The notes under the pieces are model-generated. The model saw only the letters and a list, made by a program, of their open reading frames with translations. It had not been told where the DNA came from and made no database searches. From contig JAPFFF010000327.1 of NCBI GenBank assembly GCA_039105265.1, positions 1 to 26,259 of the forward strand: 26,259 nt of DNA, given 5' to 3'. Shown piece after piece: positions 7,842 to 18,164 of this stretch (positions are counted from its first letter, which is position 1; every line of letters starts with the position of its first letter). The DNA is from Tritrichomonas musculus (Eukaryota; Parabasalia; Tritrichomonadida; Tritrichomonadidae). The position numbers and the translations under genes are program-made.

Positions 7842-8766
7842 ATAATCTTTTGAAATTAATATATAATAAAGTATATCATATTATAAGAATATTTTAATAG
7901 AAAACATTTTCCTAATTTTGCGTATATACTGAGATATGATTAAAGAAAGTTGCCAAAATTGAGAGGAATTTCTATTCAAATGTAGTATAATTTTGTAATT
8001 GATTTTTCTCGAAAATTTGGCGGACGATTTTTCTAAAAATTTAATATAATATATAATGCAATGTATACTACTATTTAAGATAAATGTAATATACAGGTCA
8101 TTCGTTGGCTCTGTTCTGGAATCGTTTTTTCCAAAAAAAATCGTAAAATCGGCTAAAAATAGTGTAAATCGCTTTATCTCGGGATATATACTTATAATGC
8201 GCAATTTTTTTGCTTAATCGTGTTTTTAACATCATAATAAGACAAATAACCAATTTTTGGGTAAAAATATTGAATTTTGGCCGATATTGTTAGTAACGAG
8301 TTTTTTTGTATTTTTATCTTAATATAAAAAATCTCATTCTTCACGGATAGGAGTTTTTGGTTATTACTCTATATACAATAAACATACAATCCTATAATTT
8401 TATAATCATATACAATACAGTAATGCAATTATTGTTATACTGATTATGTAGGTACACCTATTTTTTTTTCTGACATTTAATGCAAAAATACAGAAATCAA
8501 ATTTTTGAAATATATTTTATAAATAACTCGATGCAAAGCGAAGCTAATAAAAATATAACAATTGATATATATTAAGATGCTTGCAATATATATTCTTATA
8601 ATACCATAAATTTTGAAACATTTTTACATTTACGTCTGGAGACTCGTTATGAAAATCACAACTTTTTGAAAGACTCTCCGCCGCGATTTCGCTTAAAATC
8701 TGAAATCATCAATAACTATCTATGGTGAGTATATATTATTAATTTCGAAGCATATCGACATATCTC
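7842..8766. other. 925-bp AT-rich spacer, copy 3
   Basis: Same content as the other spacers; no gene seen. Confidence 0.8.
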
Positions 8767-8863
8767 GAGAGTTTCCTATGTTCTATATTTTTTTAAAATT
8801 TTTGACATATCATAAAATATTCAAATATTTCTATATATAAAAAGTGAAATGAAAAAATTATCT

Positions 8864-8867
8864 TTTA
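8864..8867 (-). promoter_or_regulatory. TAAA polyadenylation signal, copy 4
   Basis: TAAA formed by the stop codon and the next base. Confidence 0.5.
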
Positions 8868-10841
8868 TTCAGAATCATCATCATTAACCAAGTTATTCAA
8901 CTGCTCATCAGCATTCCAAAATATCATGTTGTTCAAGCCAGCTGTTTTTATCATGCCCGTTGATTTGGTAGAAATTGAACGTCGATTTTTTTCATAAAAA
9001 TTCCCCAAAATCCCACTTAACTCTTGAAATGGCATTTTTCTTGGCTTTGGATCGATTAACTTCAATAATGGCATTTTTCTTACAATTTGAACATTCTTCC
9101 AAAGGTACAATGCTTGCCGAAGATAGTAAATTATTGGACGTTCTTCAACTGGAGTGTTGTCAAAAATTTTCTTCCCACTGTCACTTCGTGATTCTGGAAC
9201 TTTTTCTTCAATAGGCATGTTCTTGTACAATTCGTGCTCCAATAGAATGTATTTCATTGATTTCTGGAAATTCACGTGGCTGTCATCTTTTTTATTATGC
9301 CTCCGAACATTTGCAAAATTGTGTTCTTGGTAGTGTGAACTGCATGCACCTGTATCAATAGCTTCTTCAGTGATTATTTGAGATGCAATTCCAATTGCAG
9401 TAAATATGTATTGTTTACACCAATTATCTGTGAAACATCTCATTTTCTTATAGGTATTGGGCTGCACACGATAGATTTTTAAGTTGTGTTCAATGACATA
9501 TTGTTGCATAAGATAATAAATCAATACAATACTTGCACCAAGTAAAAGATAGTCAATAGTCTCTTGCCGACTTAGTGAATTCCTGAATAGTGCCTCTAGT
9601 AAGAGTGTAGAAGGAAGCATTGATAAAAGTAAATAAAAGTCTTCGTCATCAATTATTTTTTGAATTGTTTGTAAAGTAAACAATTTTTTTGGGAGGTCAT
9701 CTTCCATTTTGCGTCCTTTGTTGTTATCCAATAAGTAAGGAGCAATTCCAATAGTTTTTAAATCTTCTGCAGACCGTGTTTCATAAGAATCATATGGAGA
9801 AACTAGGAATTCTTCAAGAGAGGATTTTCTGTAACGATCTCTTTTTGTCAGGTGCAATGGATCTGAAAAATGAATTAATACTGCAAATATTTTAATTATA
9901 CCAACAGCACCAAGACTTAGGAATCTTTCGAAGTTACCAATAATTTTGTCGATGAATATATTTGCATATATGCTATAAGTGTTGTCACCATCAGTGCCTA
10001 ATCCGATAATACTTATGTTTTTTGGCATGAGTGATATGATCGATTCAATTTTTTCGCGTAACTCTTGTGTTGCCTTACCTGACGTCGACGGAATACATGC
10101 AATTGGAAACTGTTTAAATTCTGGATTTAATGGTGCAAATGTCATACCGAATTCTGCTTGTATCACTGAGTTATAATTTAATTTAATAAATTCTAAAAAT
10201 TCGTTGTCATCATTAATAAATGTTTCTGCTAATTCTGGATCGATCTCTTTGAGATTTAGCACGCCATCAATCCTACCATTTTTATTTACTTTGACATACG
10301 GTGTAACATATGCAGCATCAACCATGATAACTCCTTTTCCAGTAAAATTATTTGGTAAAAACCTTGACATGATATTCAAAATATTTTGTATATCGCCATT
10401 AAAAATGTCGTCATGTATTCCTAAATTAGCGAGAGCTTGCTTTCTATATGTTGAAGCAGTTTTATATGTTGGAAACAATAAATTGGTATTTAAAATATTG
10501 AAGTAATGTGGACTCATCATGCTTAACAGTGCAAAGAATTCGTGAAGTCCATCATAACGTCTTCCTTGAGGAAATTTTGTTATATTATCCCATGTAGCGC
10601 CGATGAATCTTAATACTATTGGACTAATATTAATCGTTTTTTGTTTGTCTTCTGGTATATTCAATTTAATTTTCTGTAAGTCTGCTATTTGTCTTTTTAG
10701 CCTTGTATTCTCCAAAATTAACCTTTCATTTTCACCTTGTAATCTTTGATTGTCTTCTAAGAGCTTTTCGTAAGTTTGCTGAGATCTTGCTTTTGCTCCT
10801 GTTTCGGGAGTAAACCATGATGGATTTCGCTTAGGCGCCAT
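8865..10841 (-). CDS. P-like DDE transposase, copy 4, complete, 658 aa
   Basis: Intact frame, identical in translation to copy 2, with ATG at 10839-10841 and TAA at 8865-8867. The zipper, D175, D284, DPLH and E506 are all present. Confidence 0.8.
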   Translation of the reverse strand: MAPKRNPSWFTPETGAKARSQQTYEKLLEDNQRLQGENERLILENTRLKRQIADLQKIKLNIPEDKQKTINISPIVLRFIGATWDNITKFPQGRRYDGLHEFFALLSMMSPHYFNILNTNLLFPTYKTASTYRKQALANLGIHDDIFNGDIQNILNIMSRFLPNNFTGKGVIMVDAAYVTPYVKVNKNGRIDGVLNLKEIDPELAETFINDDNEFLEFIKLNYNSVIQAEFGMTFAPLNPEFKQFPIACIPSTSGKATQELREKIESIISLMPKNISIIGLGTDGDNTYSIYANIFIDKIIGNFERFLSLGAVGIIKIFAVLIHFSDPLHLTKRDRYRKSSLEEFLVSPYDSYETRSAEDLKTIGIAPYLLDNNKGRKMEDDLPKKLFTLQTIQKIIDDEDFYLLLSMLPSTLLLEALFRNSLSRQETIDYLLLGASIVLIYYLMQQYVIEHNLKIYRVQPNTYKKMRCFTDNWCKQYIFTAIGIASQIITEEAIDTGACSSHYQEHNFANVRRHNKKDDSHVNFQKSMKYILLEHELYKNMPIEEKVPESRSDSGKKIFDNTPVEERPIIYYLRQALYLWKNVQIVRKMPLLKLIDPKPRKMPFQELSGILGNFYEKNRRSISTKSTGMIKTAGLNNMIFWNADEQLNNLVNDDDSE

Positions 10842-10846
10842 TAAAA

Positions 10847-10854
10847 AAAAATGA
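10847..10854 (-). promoter_or_regulatory. Trichomonad-type initiator (Inr), copy 4
   Basis: TCATTTTT with predicted +1 at 10852. Confidence 0.65.
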
Positions 10855-10940
10855 TTCTATATTGAAAATTTCAGAGGTTTTTAAATTTGAAAGGAAAAAA
10901 AAGCATGACCACGAAAAATTATAGAACATAGGAAACTCTC

Positions 10941-11865
10941 ATAATCTTTTGAAATTAATATATAATAAAGTATATCATATTATAAGAATATTTTAATAGA
11001 AAACATTTTCCTAATTTTGCGTATATACTGAGATATGATTAAAGAAAGTTGCCAAAATTGAGAGGAATTTCTATTCAAATGTAGTATAATTTTGTAATTG
11101 ATTTTTCTCGAAAATTTGGCGGACGATTTTTCTAAAAATTTAATATAATATATAATGCAATGTATACTACTATTTAAGATAAATGTAATATACAGGTCAT
11201 TCGTTGGCTCTGTTCTGGAATCGTTTTTTCCAAAAAAAATCGTAAAATCGGCTAAAAATAGTGTAAATCGCTTTATCTCGGGATATATACTTATAATGCG
11301 CAATTTTTTTGCTTAATCGTGTTTTTAACATCATAATAAGACAAATAACCAATTTTTGGGTAAAAATATTGAATTTTGGCCGATATTGTTAGTAACGAGT
11401 TTTTTTGTATTTTTATCTTAATATAAAAAATCTCATTCTTCACGGATAGGAGTTTTTGGTTATTACTCTATATACAATAAACATACAATCCTATAATTTT
11501 ATAATCATATACAATACAGTAATGCAATTATTGTTATACTGATTATGTAGGTACACCTATTTTTTTTTCTGACATTTAATGCAAAAATACAGAAATCAAA
11601 TTTTTGAAATATATTTTATAAATAACTCGATGCAAAGCGAAGCTAATAAAAATATAACAATTGATATATATTAAGATGCTTGCAATATATATTCTTATAA
11701 TACCATAAATTTTGAAACATTTTTACATTTACGTCTGGAGACTCGTTATGAAAATCACAACTTTTTGAAAGACTCTCCGCCGCGATTTCGCTTAAAATCT
11801 GAAATCATCAATAACTATCTATGGTGAGTATATATTATTAATTTCGAAGCATATCGACATATCTC
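10941..11865. other. 925-bp AT-rich spacer, copy 4
   Basis: Same content as the other spacers; no gene seen. Confidence 0.8.
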
Positions 11866-11962
11866 GAGAGTTTCCTATGTTCTATATTTTTTTAAAATTT
11901 TTGACATATCATAAAATATTCAAATATTTCTATATATAAAAAGTGAAATGAAAAAATTATCT

Positions 11963-11966
11963 TTTA
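11963..11966 (-). promoter_or_regulatory. TAAA polyadenylation signal, copy 5
   Basis: TAAA formed by the stop codon and the next base. Confidence 0.5.
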
Positions 11967-13940
11967 TTCAGAATCATCATCATTAACCAAGTTATTCAAC
12001 TGCTCATCAGCATTCCAAAATATCATGTTGTTCAAGCCAGCTGTTTTTATCATGCCCGTTGATTTGGTAGAAATTGAACGTCGATTTTTTTCATAAAAAT
12101 TCCCCAAAATCCCACTTAACTCTTGAAATGGCATTTTTCTTGGCTTTGGATCGATTAACTTCAATAATGGCATTTTTCTTACAATTTGAACATTCTTCCA
12201 AAGGTACAATGCTTGCCGAAGATAGTAAATTATTGGACGTTCTTCAACTGGAGTGTTGTCAAAAATTTTCTTCCCACTGTCACTTCGTGATTCTGGAACT
12301 TTTTCTTCAATAGGCATGTTCTTGTACAATTCGTGCTCCAATAGAATGTATTTCATTGATTTCTGGAAATTCACGTGGCTGTCATCTTTTTTATTATGCC
12401 TCCGAACATTTGCAAAATTGTGTTCTTGGTAGTGTGAACTGCATGCACCTGTATCAATAGCTTCTTCAGTGATTATTTGAGATGCAATTCCAATTGCAGT
12501 AAATATGTATTGTTTACACCAATTATCTGTGAAACATCTCATTTTCTTATAGGTATTGGGCTGCACACGATAGATTTTTAAGTTGTGTTCAATGACATAT
12601 TGTTGCATAAGATAATAAATCAATACAATACTTGCACCAAGTAAAAGATAGTCAATAGTCTCTTGCCGACTTAGTGAATTCCTGAATAGTGCCTCTAGTA
12701 AGAGTGTAGAAGGAAGCATTGATAAAAGTAAATAAAAGTCTTCGTCATCAATTATTTTTTGAATTGTTTGTAAAGTAAACAATTTTTTTGGGAGGTCATC
12801 TTCCATTTTGCGTCCTTTGTTGTTATCCAATAAGTAAGGAGCAATTCCAATAGTTTTTAAATCTTCTGCAGACCGTGTTTCATAAGAATCATATGGAGAA
12901 ACTAGGAATTCTTCAAGAGAGGATTTTCTGTAACGATCTCTTTTTGTCAGGTGCAATGGATCTGAAAAATGAATTAATACTGCAAATATTTTAATTATAC
13001 CAACAGCACCAAGACTTAGGAATCTTTCGAAGTTACCAATAATTTTGTCGATGAATATATTTGCATATATGCTATAAGTGTTGTCACCATCAGTGCCTAA
13101 TCCGATAATACTTATGTTTTTTGGCATGAGTGATATGATCGATTCAATTTTTTCGCGTAACTCTTGTGTTGCCTTACCTGACGTCGACGGAATACATGCA
13201 ATTGGAAACTGTTTAAATTCTGGATTTAATGGTGCAAATGTCATACCGAATTCTGCTTGTATCACTGAGTTATAATTTAATTTAATAAATTCTAAAAATT
13301 CGTTGTCATCATTAATAAATGTTTCTGCTAATTCTGGATCGATCTCTTTGAGATTTAGCACGCCATCAATCCTACCATTTTTATTTACTTTGACATACGG
13401 TGTAACATATGCAGCATCAACCATGATAACTCCTTTTCCAGTAAAATTATTTGGTAAAAACCTTGACATGATATTCAAAATATTTTGTATATCGCCATTA
13501 AAAATGTCGTCATGTATTCCTAAATTAGCGAGAGCTTGCTTTCTATATGTTGAAGCAGTTTTATATGTTGGAAACAATAAATTGGTATTTAAAATATTGA
13601 AGTAATGTGGACTCATCATGCTTAACAGTGCAAAGAATTCGTGAAGTCCATCATAACGTCTTCCTTGAGGAAATTTTGTTATATTATCCCATGTAGCGCC
13701 GATGAATCTTAATACTATTGGACTAATATTAATCGTTTTTTGTTTGTCTTCTGGTATATTCAATTTAATTTTCTGTAAGTCTGCTATTTGTCTTTTTAGC
13801 CTTGTATTCTCCAAAATTAACCTTTCATTTTCACCTTGTAATCTTTGATTGTCTTCTAAGAGCTTTTCGTAAGTTTGCTGAGATCTTGCTTTTGCTCCTG
13901 TTTCGGGAGTAAACCATGATGGATTTCGCTTAGGCGCCAT
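11964..13940 (-). CDS. P-like DDE transposase, copy 5, complete, 658 aa
   Basis: Intact frame, identical in translation to copy 2, with ATG at 13938-13940 and TAA at 11964-11966. All proposed catalytic landmarks are present. Confidence 0.8.
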   Translation of the reverse strand: MAPKRNPSWFTPETGAKARSQQTYEKLLEDNQRLQGENERLILENTRLKRQIADLQKIKLNIPEDKQKTINISPIVLRFIGATWDNITKFPQGRRYDGLHEFFALLSMMSPHYFNILNTNLLFPTYKTASTYRKQALANLGIHDDIFNGDIQNILNIMSRFLPNNFTGKGVIMVDAAYVTPYVKVNKNGRIDGVLNLKEIDPELAETFINDDNEFLEFIKLNYNSVIQAEFGMTFAPLNPEFKQFPIACIPSTSGKATQELREKIESIISLMPKNISIIGLGTDGDNTYSIYANIFIDKIIGNFERFLSLGAVGIIKIFAVLIHFSDPLHLTKRDRYRKSSLEEFLVSPYDSYETRSAEDLKTIGIAPYLLDNNKGRKMEDDLPKKLFTLQTIQKIIDDEDFYLLLSMLPSTLLLEALFRNSLSRQETIDYLLLGASIVLIYYLMQQYVIEHNLKIYRVQPNTYKKMRCFTDNWCKQYIFTAIGIASQIITEEAIDTGACSSHYQEHNFANVRRHNKKDDSHVNFQKSMKYILLEHELYKNMPIEEKVPESRSDSGKKIFDNTPVEERPIIYYLRQALYLWKNVQIVRKMPLLKLIDPKPRKMPFQELSGILGNFYEKNRRSISTKSTGMIKTAGLNNMIFWNADEQLNNLVNDDDSE

Positions 13941-13945
13941 TAAAA

Positions 13946-13953
13946 AAAAATGA
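13946..13953 (-). promoter_or_regulatory. Trichomonad-type initiator (Inr), copy 5
   Basis: TCATTTTT with predicted +1 at 13951. Confidence 0.65.
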
Positions 13954-14039
13954 TTCTATATTGAAAATTTCAGAGGTTTTTAAATTTGAAAGGAAAAAAA
14001 AGCATGACCACGAAAAATTATAGAACATAGGAAACTCTC

Positions 14040-14964
14040 ATAATCTTTTGAAATTAATATATAATAAAGTATATCATATTATAAGAATATTTTAATAGAA
14101 AACATTTTCCTAATTTTGCGTATATACTGAGATATGATTAAAGAAAGTTGCCAAAATTGAGAGGAATTTCTATTCAAATGTAGTATAATTTTGTAATTGA
14201 TTTTTCTCGAAAATTTGGCGGACGATTTTTCTAAAAATTTAATATAATATATAATGCAATGTATACTACTATTTAAGATAAATGTAATATACAGGTCATT
14301 CGTTGGCTCTGTTCTGGAATCGTTTTTTCCAAAAAAAATCGTAAAATCGGCTAAAAATAGTGTAAATCGCTTTATCTCGGGATATATACTTATAATGCGC
14401 AATTTTTTTGCTTAATCGTGTTTTTAACATCATAATAAGACAAATAACCAATTTTTGGGTAAAAATATTGAATTTTGGCCGATATTGTTAGTAACGAGTT
14501 TTTTTGTATTTTTATCTTAATATAAAAAATCTCATTCTTCACGGATAGGAGTTTTTGGTTATTACTCTATATACAATAAACATACAATCCTATAATTTTA
14601 TAATCATATACAATACAGTAATGCAATTATTGTTATACTGATTATGTAGGTACACCTATTTTTTTTTCTGACATTTAATGCAAAAATACAGAAATCAAAT
14701 TTTTGAAATATATTTTATAAATAACTCGATGCAAAGCGAAGCTAATAAAAATATAACAATTGATATATATTAAGATGCTTGCAATATATATTCTTATAAT
14801 ACCATAAATTTTGAAACATTTTTACATTTACGTCTGGAGACTCGTTATGAAAATCACAACTTTTTGAAAGACTCTCCGCCGCGATTTCGCTTAAAATCTG
14901 AAATCATCAATAACTATCTATGGTGAGTATATATTATTAATTTCGAAGCATATCGACATATCTC
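14040..14964. other. 925-bp AT-rich spacer, copy 5
   Basis: Same content as the other spacers; no gene seen. Confidence 0.8.
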
Positions 14965-15061
14965 GAGAGTTTCCTATGTTCTATATTTTTTTAAAATTTT
15001 TGACATATCATAAAATATTCAAATATTTCTATATATAAAAAGTGAAATGAAAAAATTATCT

Positions 15062-15065
15062 TTTA
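15062..15065 (-). promoter_or_regulatory. TAAA polyadenylation signal, copy 6
   Basis: TAAA formed by the stop codon and the next base. Confidence 0.5.
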
Positions 15066-17039
15066 TTCAGAATCATCATCATTAACCAAGTTATTCAACT
15101 GCTCATCAGCATTCCAAAATATCATGTTGTTCAAGCCAGCTGTTTTTATCATGCCCGTTGATTTGGTAGAAATTGAACGTCGATTTTTTTCATAAAAATT
15201 CCCCAAAATCCCACTTAACTCTTGAAATGGCATTTTTCTTGGCTTTGGATCGATTAACTTCAATAATGGCATTTTTCTTACAATTTGAACATTCTTCCAA
15301 AGGTACAATGCTTGCCGAAGATAGTAAATTATTGGACGTTCTTCAACTGGAGTGTTGTCAAAAATTTTCTTCCCACTGTCACTTCGTGATTCTGGAACTT
15401 TTTCTTCAATAGGCATGTTCTTGTACAATTCGTGCTCCAATAGAATGTATTTCATTGATTTCTGGAAATTCACGTGGCTGTCATCTTTTTTATTATGCCT
15501 CCGAACATTTGCAAAATTGTGTTCTTGGTAGTGTGAACTGCATGCACCTGTATCAATAGCTTCTTCAGTGATTATTTGAGATGCAATTCCAATTGCAGTA
15601 AATATGTATTGTTTACACCAATTATCTGTGAAACATCTCATTTTCTTATAGGTATTGGGCTGCACACGATAGATTTTTAAGTTGTGTTCAATGACATATT
15701 GTTGCATAAGATAATAAATCAATACAATACTTGCACCAAGTAAAAGATAGTCAATAGTCTCTTGCCGACTTAGTGAATTCCTGAATAGTGCCTCTAGTAA
15801 GAGTGTAGAAGGAAGCATTGATAAAAGTAAATAAAAGTCTTCGTCATCAATTATTTTTTGAATTGTTTGTAAAGTAAACAATTTTTTTGGGAGGTCATCT
15901 TCCATTTTGCGTCCTTTGTTGTTATCCAATAAGTAAGGAGCAATTCCAATAGTTTTTAAATCTTCTGCAGACCGTGTTTCATAAGAATCATATGGAGAAA
16001 CTAGGAATTCTTCAAGAGAGGATTTTCTGTAACGATCTCTTTTTGTCAGGTGCAATGGATCTGAAAAATGAATTAATACTGCAAATATTTTAATTATACC
16101 AACAGCACCAAGACTTAGGAATCTTTCGAAGTTACCAATAATTTTGTCGATGAATATATTTGCATATATGCTATAAGTGTTGTCACCATCAGTGCCTAAT
16201 CCGATAATACTTATGTTTTTTGGCATGAGTGATATGATCGATTCAATTTTTTCGCGTAACTCTTGTGTTGCCTTACCTGACGTCGACGGAATACATGCAA
16301 TTGGAAACTGTTTAAATTCTGGATTTAATGGTGCAAATGTCATACCGAATTCTGCTTGTATCACTGAGTTATAATTTAATTTAATAAATTCTAAAAATTC
16401 GTTGTCATCATTAATAAATGTTTCTGCTAATTCTGGATCGATCTCTTTGAGATTTAGCACGCCATCAATCCTACCATTTTTATTTACTTTGACATACGGT
16501 GTAACATATGCAGCATCAACCATGATAACTCCTTTTCCAGTAAAATTATTTGGTAAAAACCTTGACATGATATTCAAAATATTTTGTATATCGCCATTAA
16601 AAATGTCGTCATGTATTCCTAAATTAGCGAGAGCTTGCTTTCTATATGTTGAAGCAGTTTTATATGTTGGAAACAATAAATTGGTATTTAAAATATTGAA
16701 GTAATGTGGACTCATCATGCTTAACAGTGCAAAGAATTCGTGAAGTCCATCATAACGTCTTCCTTGAGGAAATTTTGTTATATTATCCCATGTAGCGCCG
16801 ATGAATCTTAATACTATTGGACTAATATTAATCGTTTTTTGTTTGTCTTCTGGTATATTCAATTTAATTTTCTGTAAGTCTGCTATTTGTCTTTTTAGCC
16901 TTGTATTCTCCAAAATTAACCTTTCATTTTCACCTTGTAATCTTTGATTGTCTTCTAAGAGCTTTTCGTAAGTTTGCTGAGATCTTGCTTTTGCTCCTGT
17001 TTCGGGAGTAAACCATGATGGATTTCGCTTAGGCGCCAT
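15063..17039 (-). CDS. P-like DDE transposase, copy 6, complete, 658 aa
   Basis: Intact frame, identical in translation to copy 2, with ATG at 17037-17039 and TAA at 15063-15065. All proposed catalytic landmarks are present. Confidence 0.8.
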   Translation of the reverse strand: MAPKRNPSWFTPETGAKARSQQTYEKLLEDNQRLQGENERLILENTRLKRQIADLQKIKLNIPEDKQKTINISPIVLRFIGATWDNITKFPQGRRYDGLHEFFALLSMMSPHYFNILNTNLLFPTYKTASTYRKQALANLGIHDDIFNGDIQNILNIMSRFLPNNFTGKGVIMVDAAYVTPYVKVNKNGRIDGVLNLKEIDPELAETFINDDNEFLEFIKLNYNSVIQAEFGMTFAPLNPEFKQFPIACIPSTSGKATQELREKIESIISLMPKNISIIGLGTDGDNTYSIYANIFIDKIIGNFERFLSLGAVGIIKIFAVLIHFSDPLHLTKRDRYRKSSLEEFLVSPYDSYETRSAEDLKTIGIAPYLLDNNKGRKMEDDLPKKLFTLQTIQKIIDDEDFYLLLSMLPSTLLLEALFRNSLSRQETIDYLLLGASIVLIYYLMQQYVIEHNLKIYRVQPNTYKKMRCFTDNWCKQYIFTAIGIASQIITEEAIDTGACSSHYQEHNFANVRRHNKKDDSHVNFQKSMKYILLEHELYKNMPIEEKVPESRSDSGKKIFDNTPVEERPIIYYLRQALYLWKNVQIVRKMPLLKLIDPKPRKMPFQELSGILGNFYEKNRRSISTKSTGMIKTAGLNNMIFWNADEQLNNLVNDDDSE

Positions 17040-17044
17040 TAAAA

Positions 17045-17052
17045 AAAAATGA
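17045..17052 (-). promoter_or_regulatory. Trichomonad-type initiator (Inr), copy 6
   Basis: TCATTTTT with predicted +1 at 17050. Confidence 0.65.
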
Positions 17053-17138
17053 TTCTATATTGAAAATTTCAGAGGTTTTTAAATTTGAAAGGAAAAAAAA
17101 GCATGACCACGAAAAATTATAGAACATAGGAAACTCTC

Positions 17139-18063
17139 ATAATCTTTTGAAATTAATATATAATAAAGTATATCATATTATAAGAATATTTTAATAGAAA
17201 ACATTTTCCTAATTTTGCGTATATACTGAGATATGATTAAAGAAAGTTGCCAAAATTGAGAGGAATTTCTATTCAAATGTAGTATAATTTTGTAATTGAT
17301 TTTTCTCGAAAATTTGGCGGACGATTTTTCTAAAAATTTAATATAATATATAATGCAATGTATACTACTATTTAAGATAAATGTAATATACAGGTCATTC
17401 GTTGGCTCTGTTCTGGAATCGTTTTTTCCAAAAAAAATCGTAAAATCGGCTAAAAATAGTGTAAATCGCTTTATCTCGGGATATATACTTATAATGCGCA
17501 ATTTTTTTGCTTAATCGTGTTTTTAACATCATAATAAGACAAATAACCAATTTTTGGGTAAAAATATTGAATTTTGGCCGATATTGTTAGTAACGAGTTT
17601 TTTTGTATTTTTATCTTAATATAAAAAATCTCATTCTTCACGGATAGGAGTTTTTGGTTATTACTCTATATACAATAAACATACAATCCTATAATTTTAT
17701 AATCATATACAATACAGTAATGCAATTATTGTTATACTGATTATGTAGGTACACCTATTTTTTTTTCTGACATTTAATGCAAAAATACAGAAATCAAATT
17801 TTTGAAATATATTTTATAAATAACTCGATGCAAAGCGAAGCTAATAAAAATATAACAATTGATATATATTAAGATGCTTGCAATATATATTCTTATAATA
17901 CCATAAATTTTGAAACATTTTTACATTTACGTCTGGAGACTCGTTATGAAAATCACAACTTTTTGAAAGACTCTCCGCCGCGATTTCGCTTAAAATCTGA
18001 AATCATCAATAACTATCTATGGTGAGTATATATTATTAATTTCGAAGCATATCGACATATCTC
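17139..18063. other. 925-bp AT-rich spacer, copy 6
   Basis: Same content as the other spacers; no gene seen. Confidence 0.8.
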
Positions 18064-18160
18064 GAGAGTTTCCTATGTTCTATATTTTTTTAAAATTTTT
18101 GACATATCATAAAATATTCAAATATTTCTATATATAAAAAGTGAAATGAAAAAATTATCT

Positions 18161-18164
18161 TTTA
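18161..18164 (-). promoter_or_regulatory. TAAA polyadenylation signal, copy 7
   Basis: TAAA formed by the stop codon and the next base. Confidence 0.5.

Larger units (their letters stand above)
8767..10940 (-). mobile_element. P-like DNA transposon, copy 4, complete
   Basis: Inverted repeats at 8767-8787 and 10920-10940; gene intact. Confidence 0.7.
11866..14039 (-). mobile_element. P-like DNA transposon, copy 5, complete
   Basis: Inverted repeats at 11866-11886 and 14019-14039; gene intact. Confidence 0.7.
14965..17138 (-). mobile_element. P-like DNA transposon, copy 6, complete
   Basis: Inverted repeats at 14965-14985 and 17118-17138; gene intact. Confidence 0.7.
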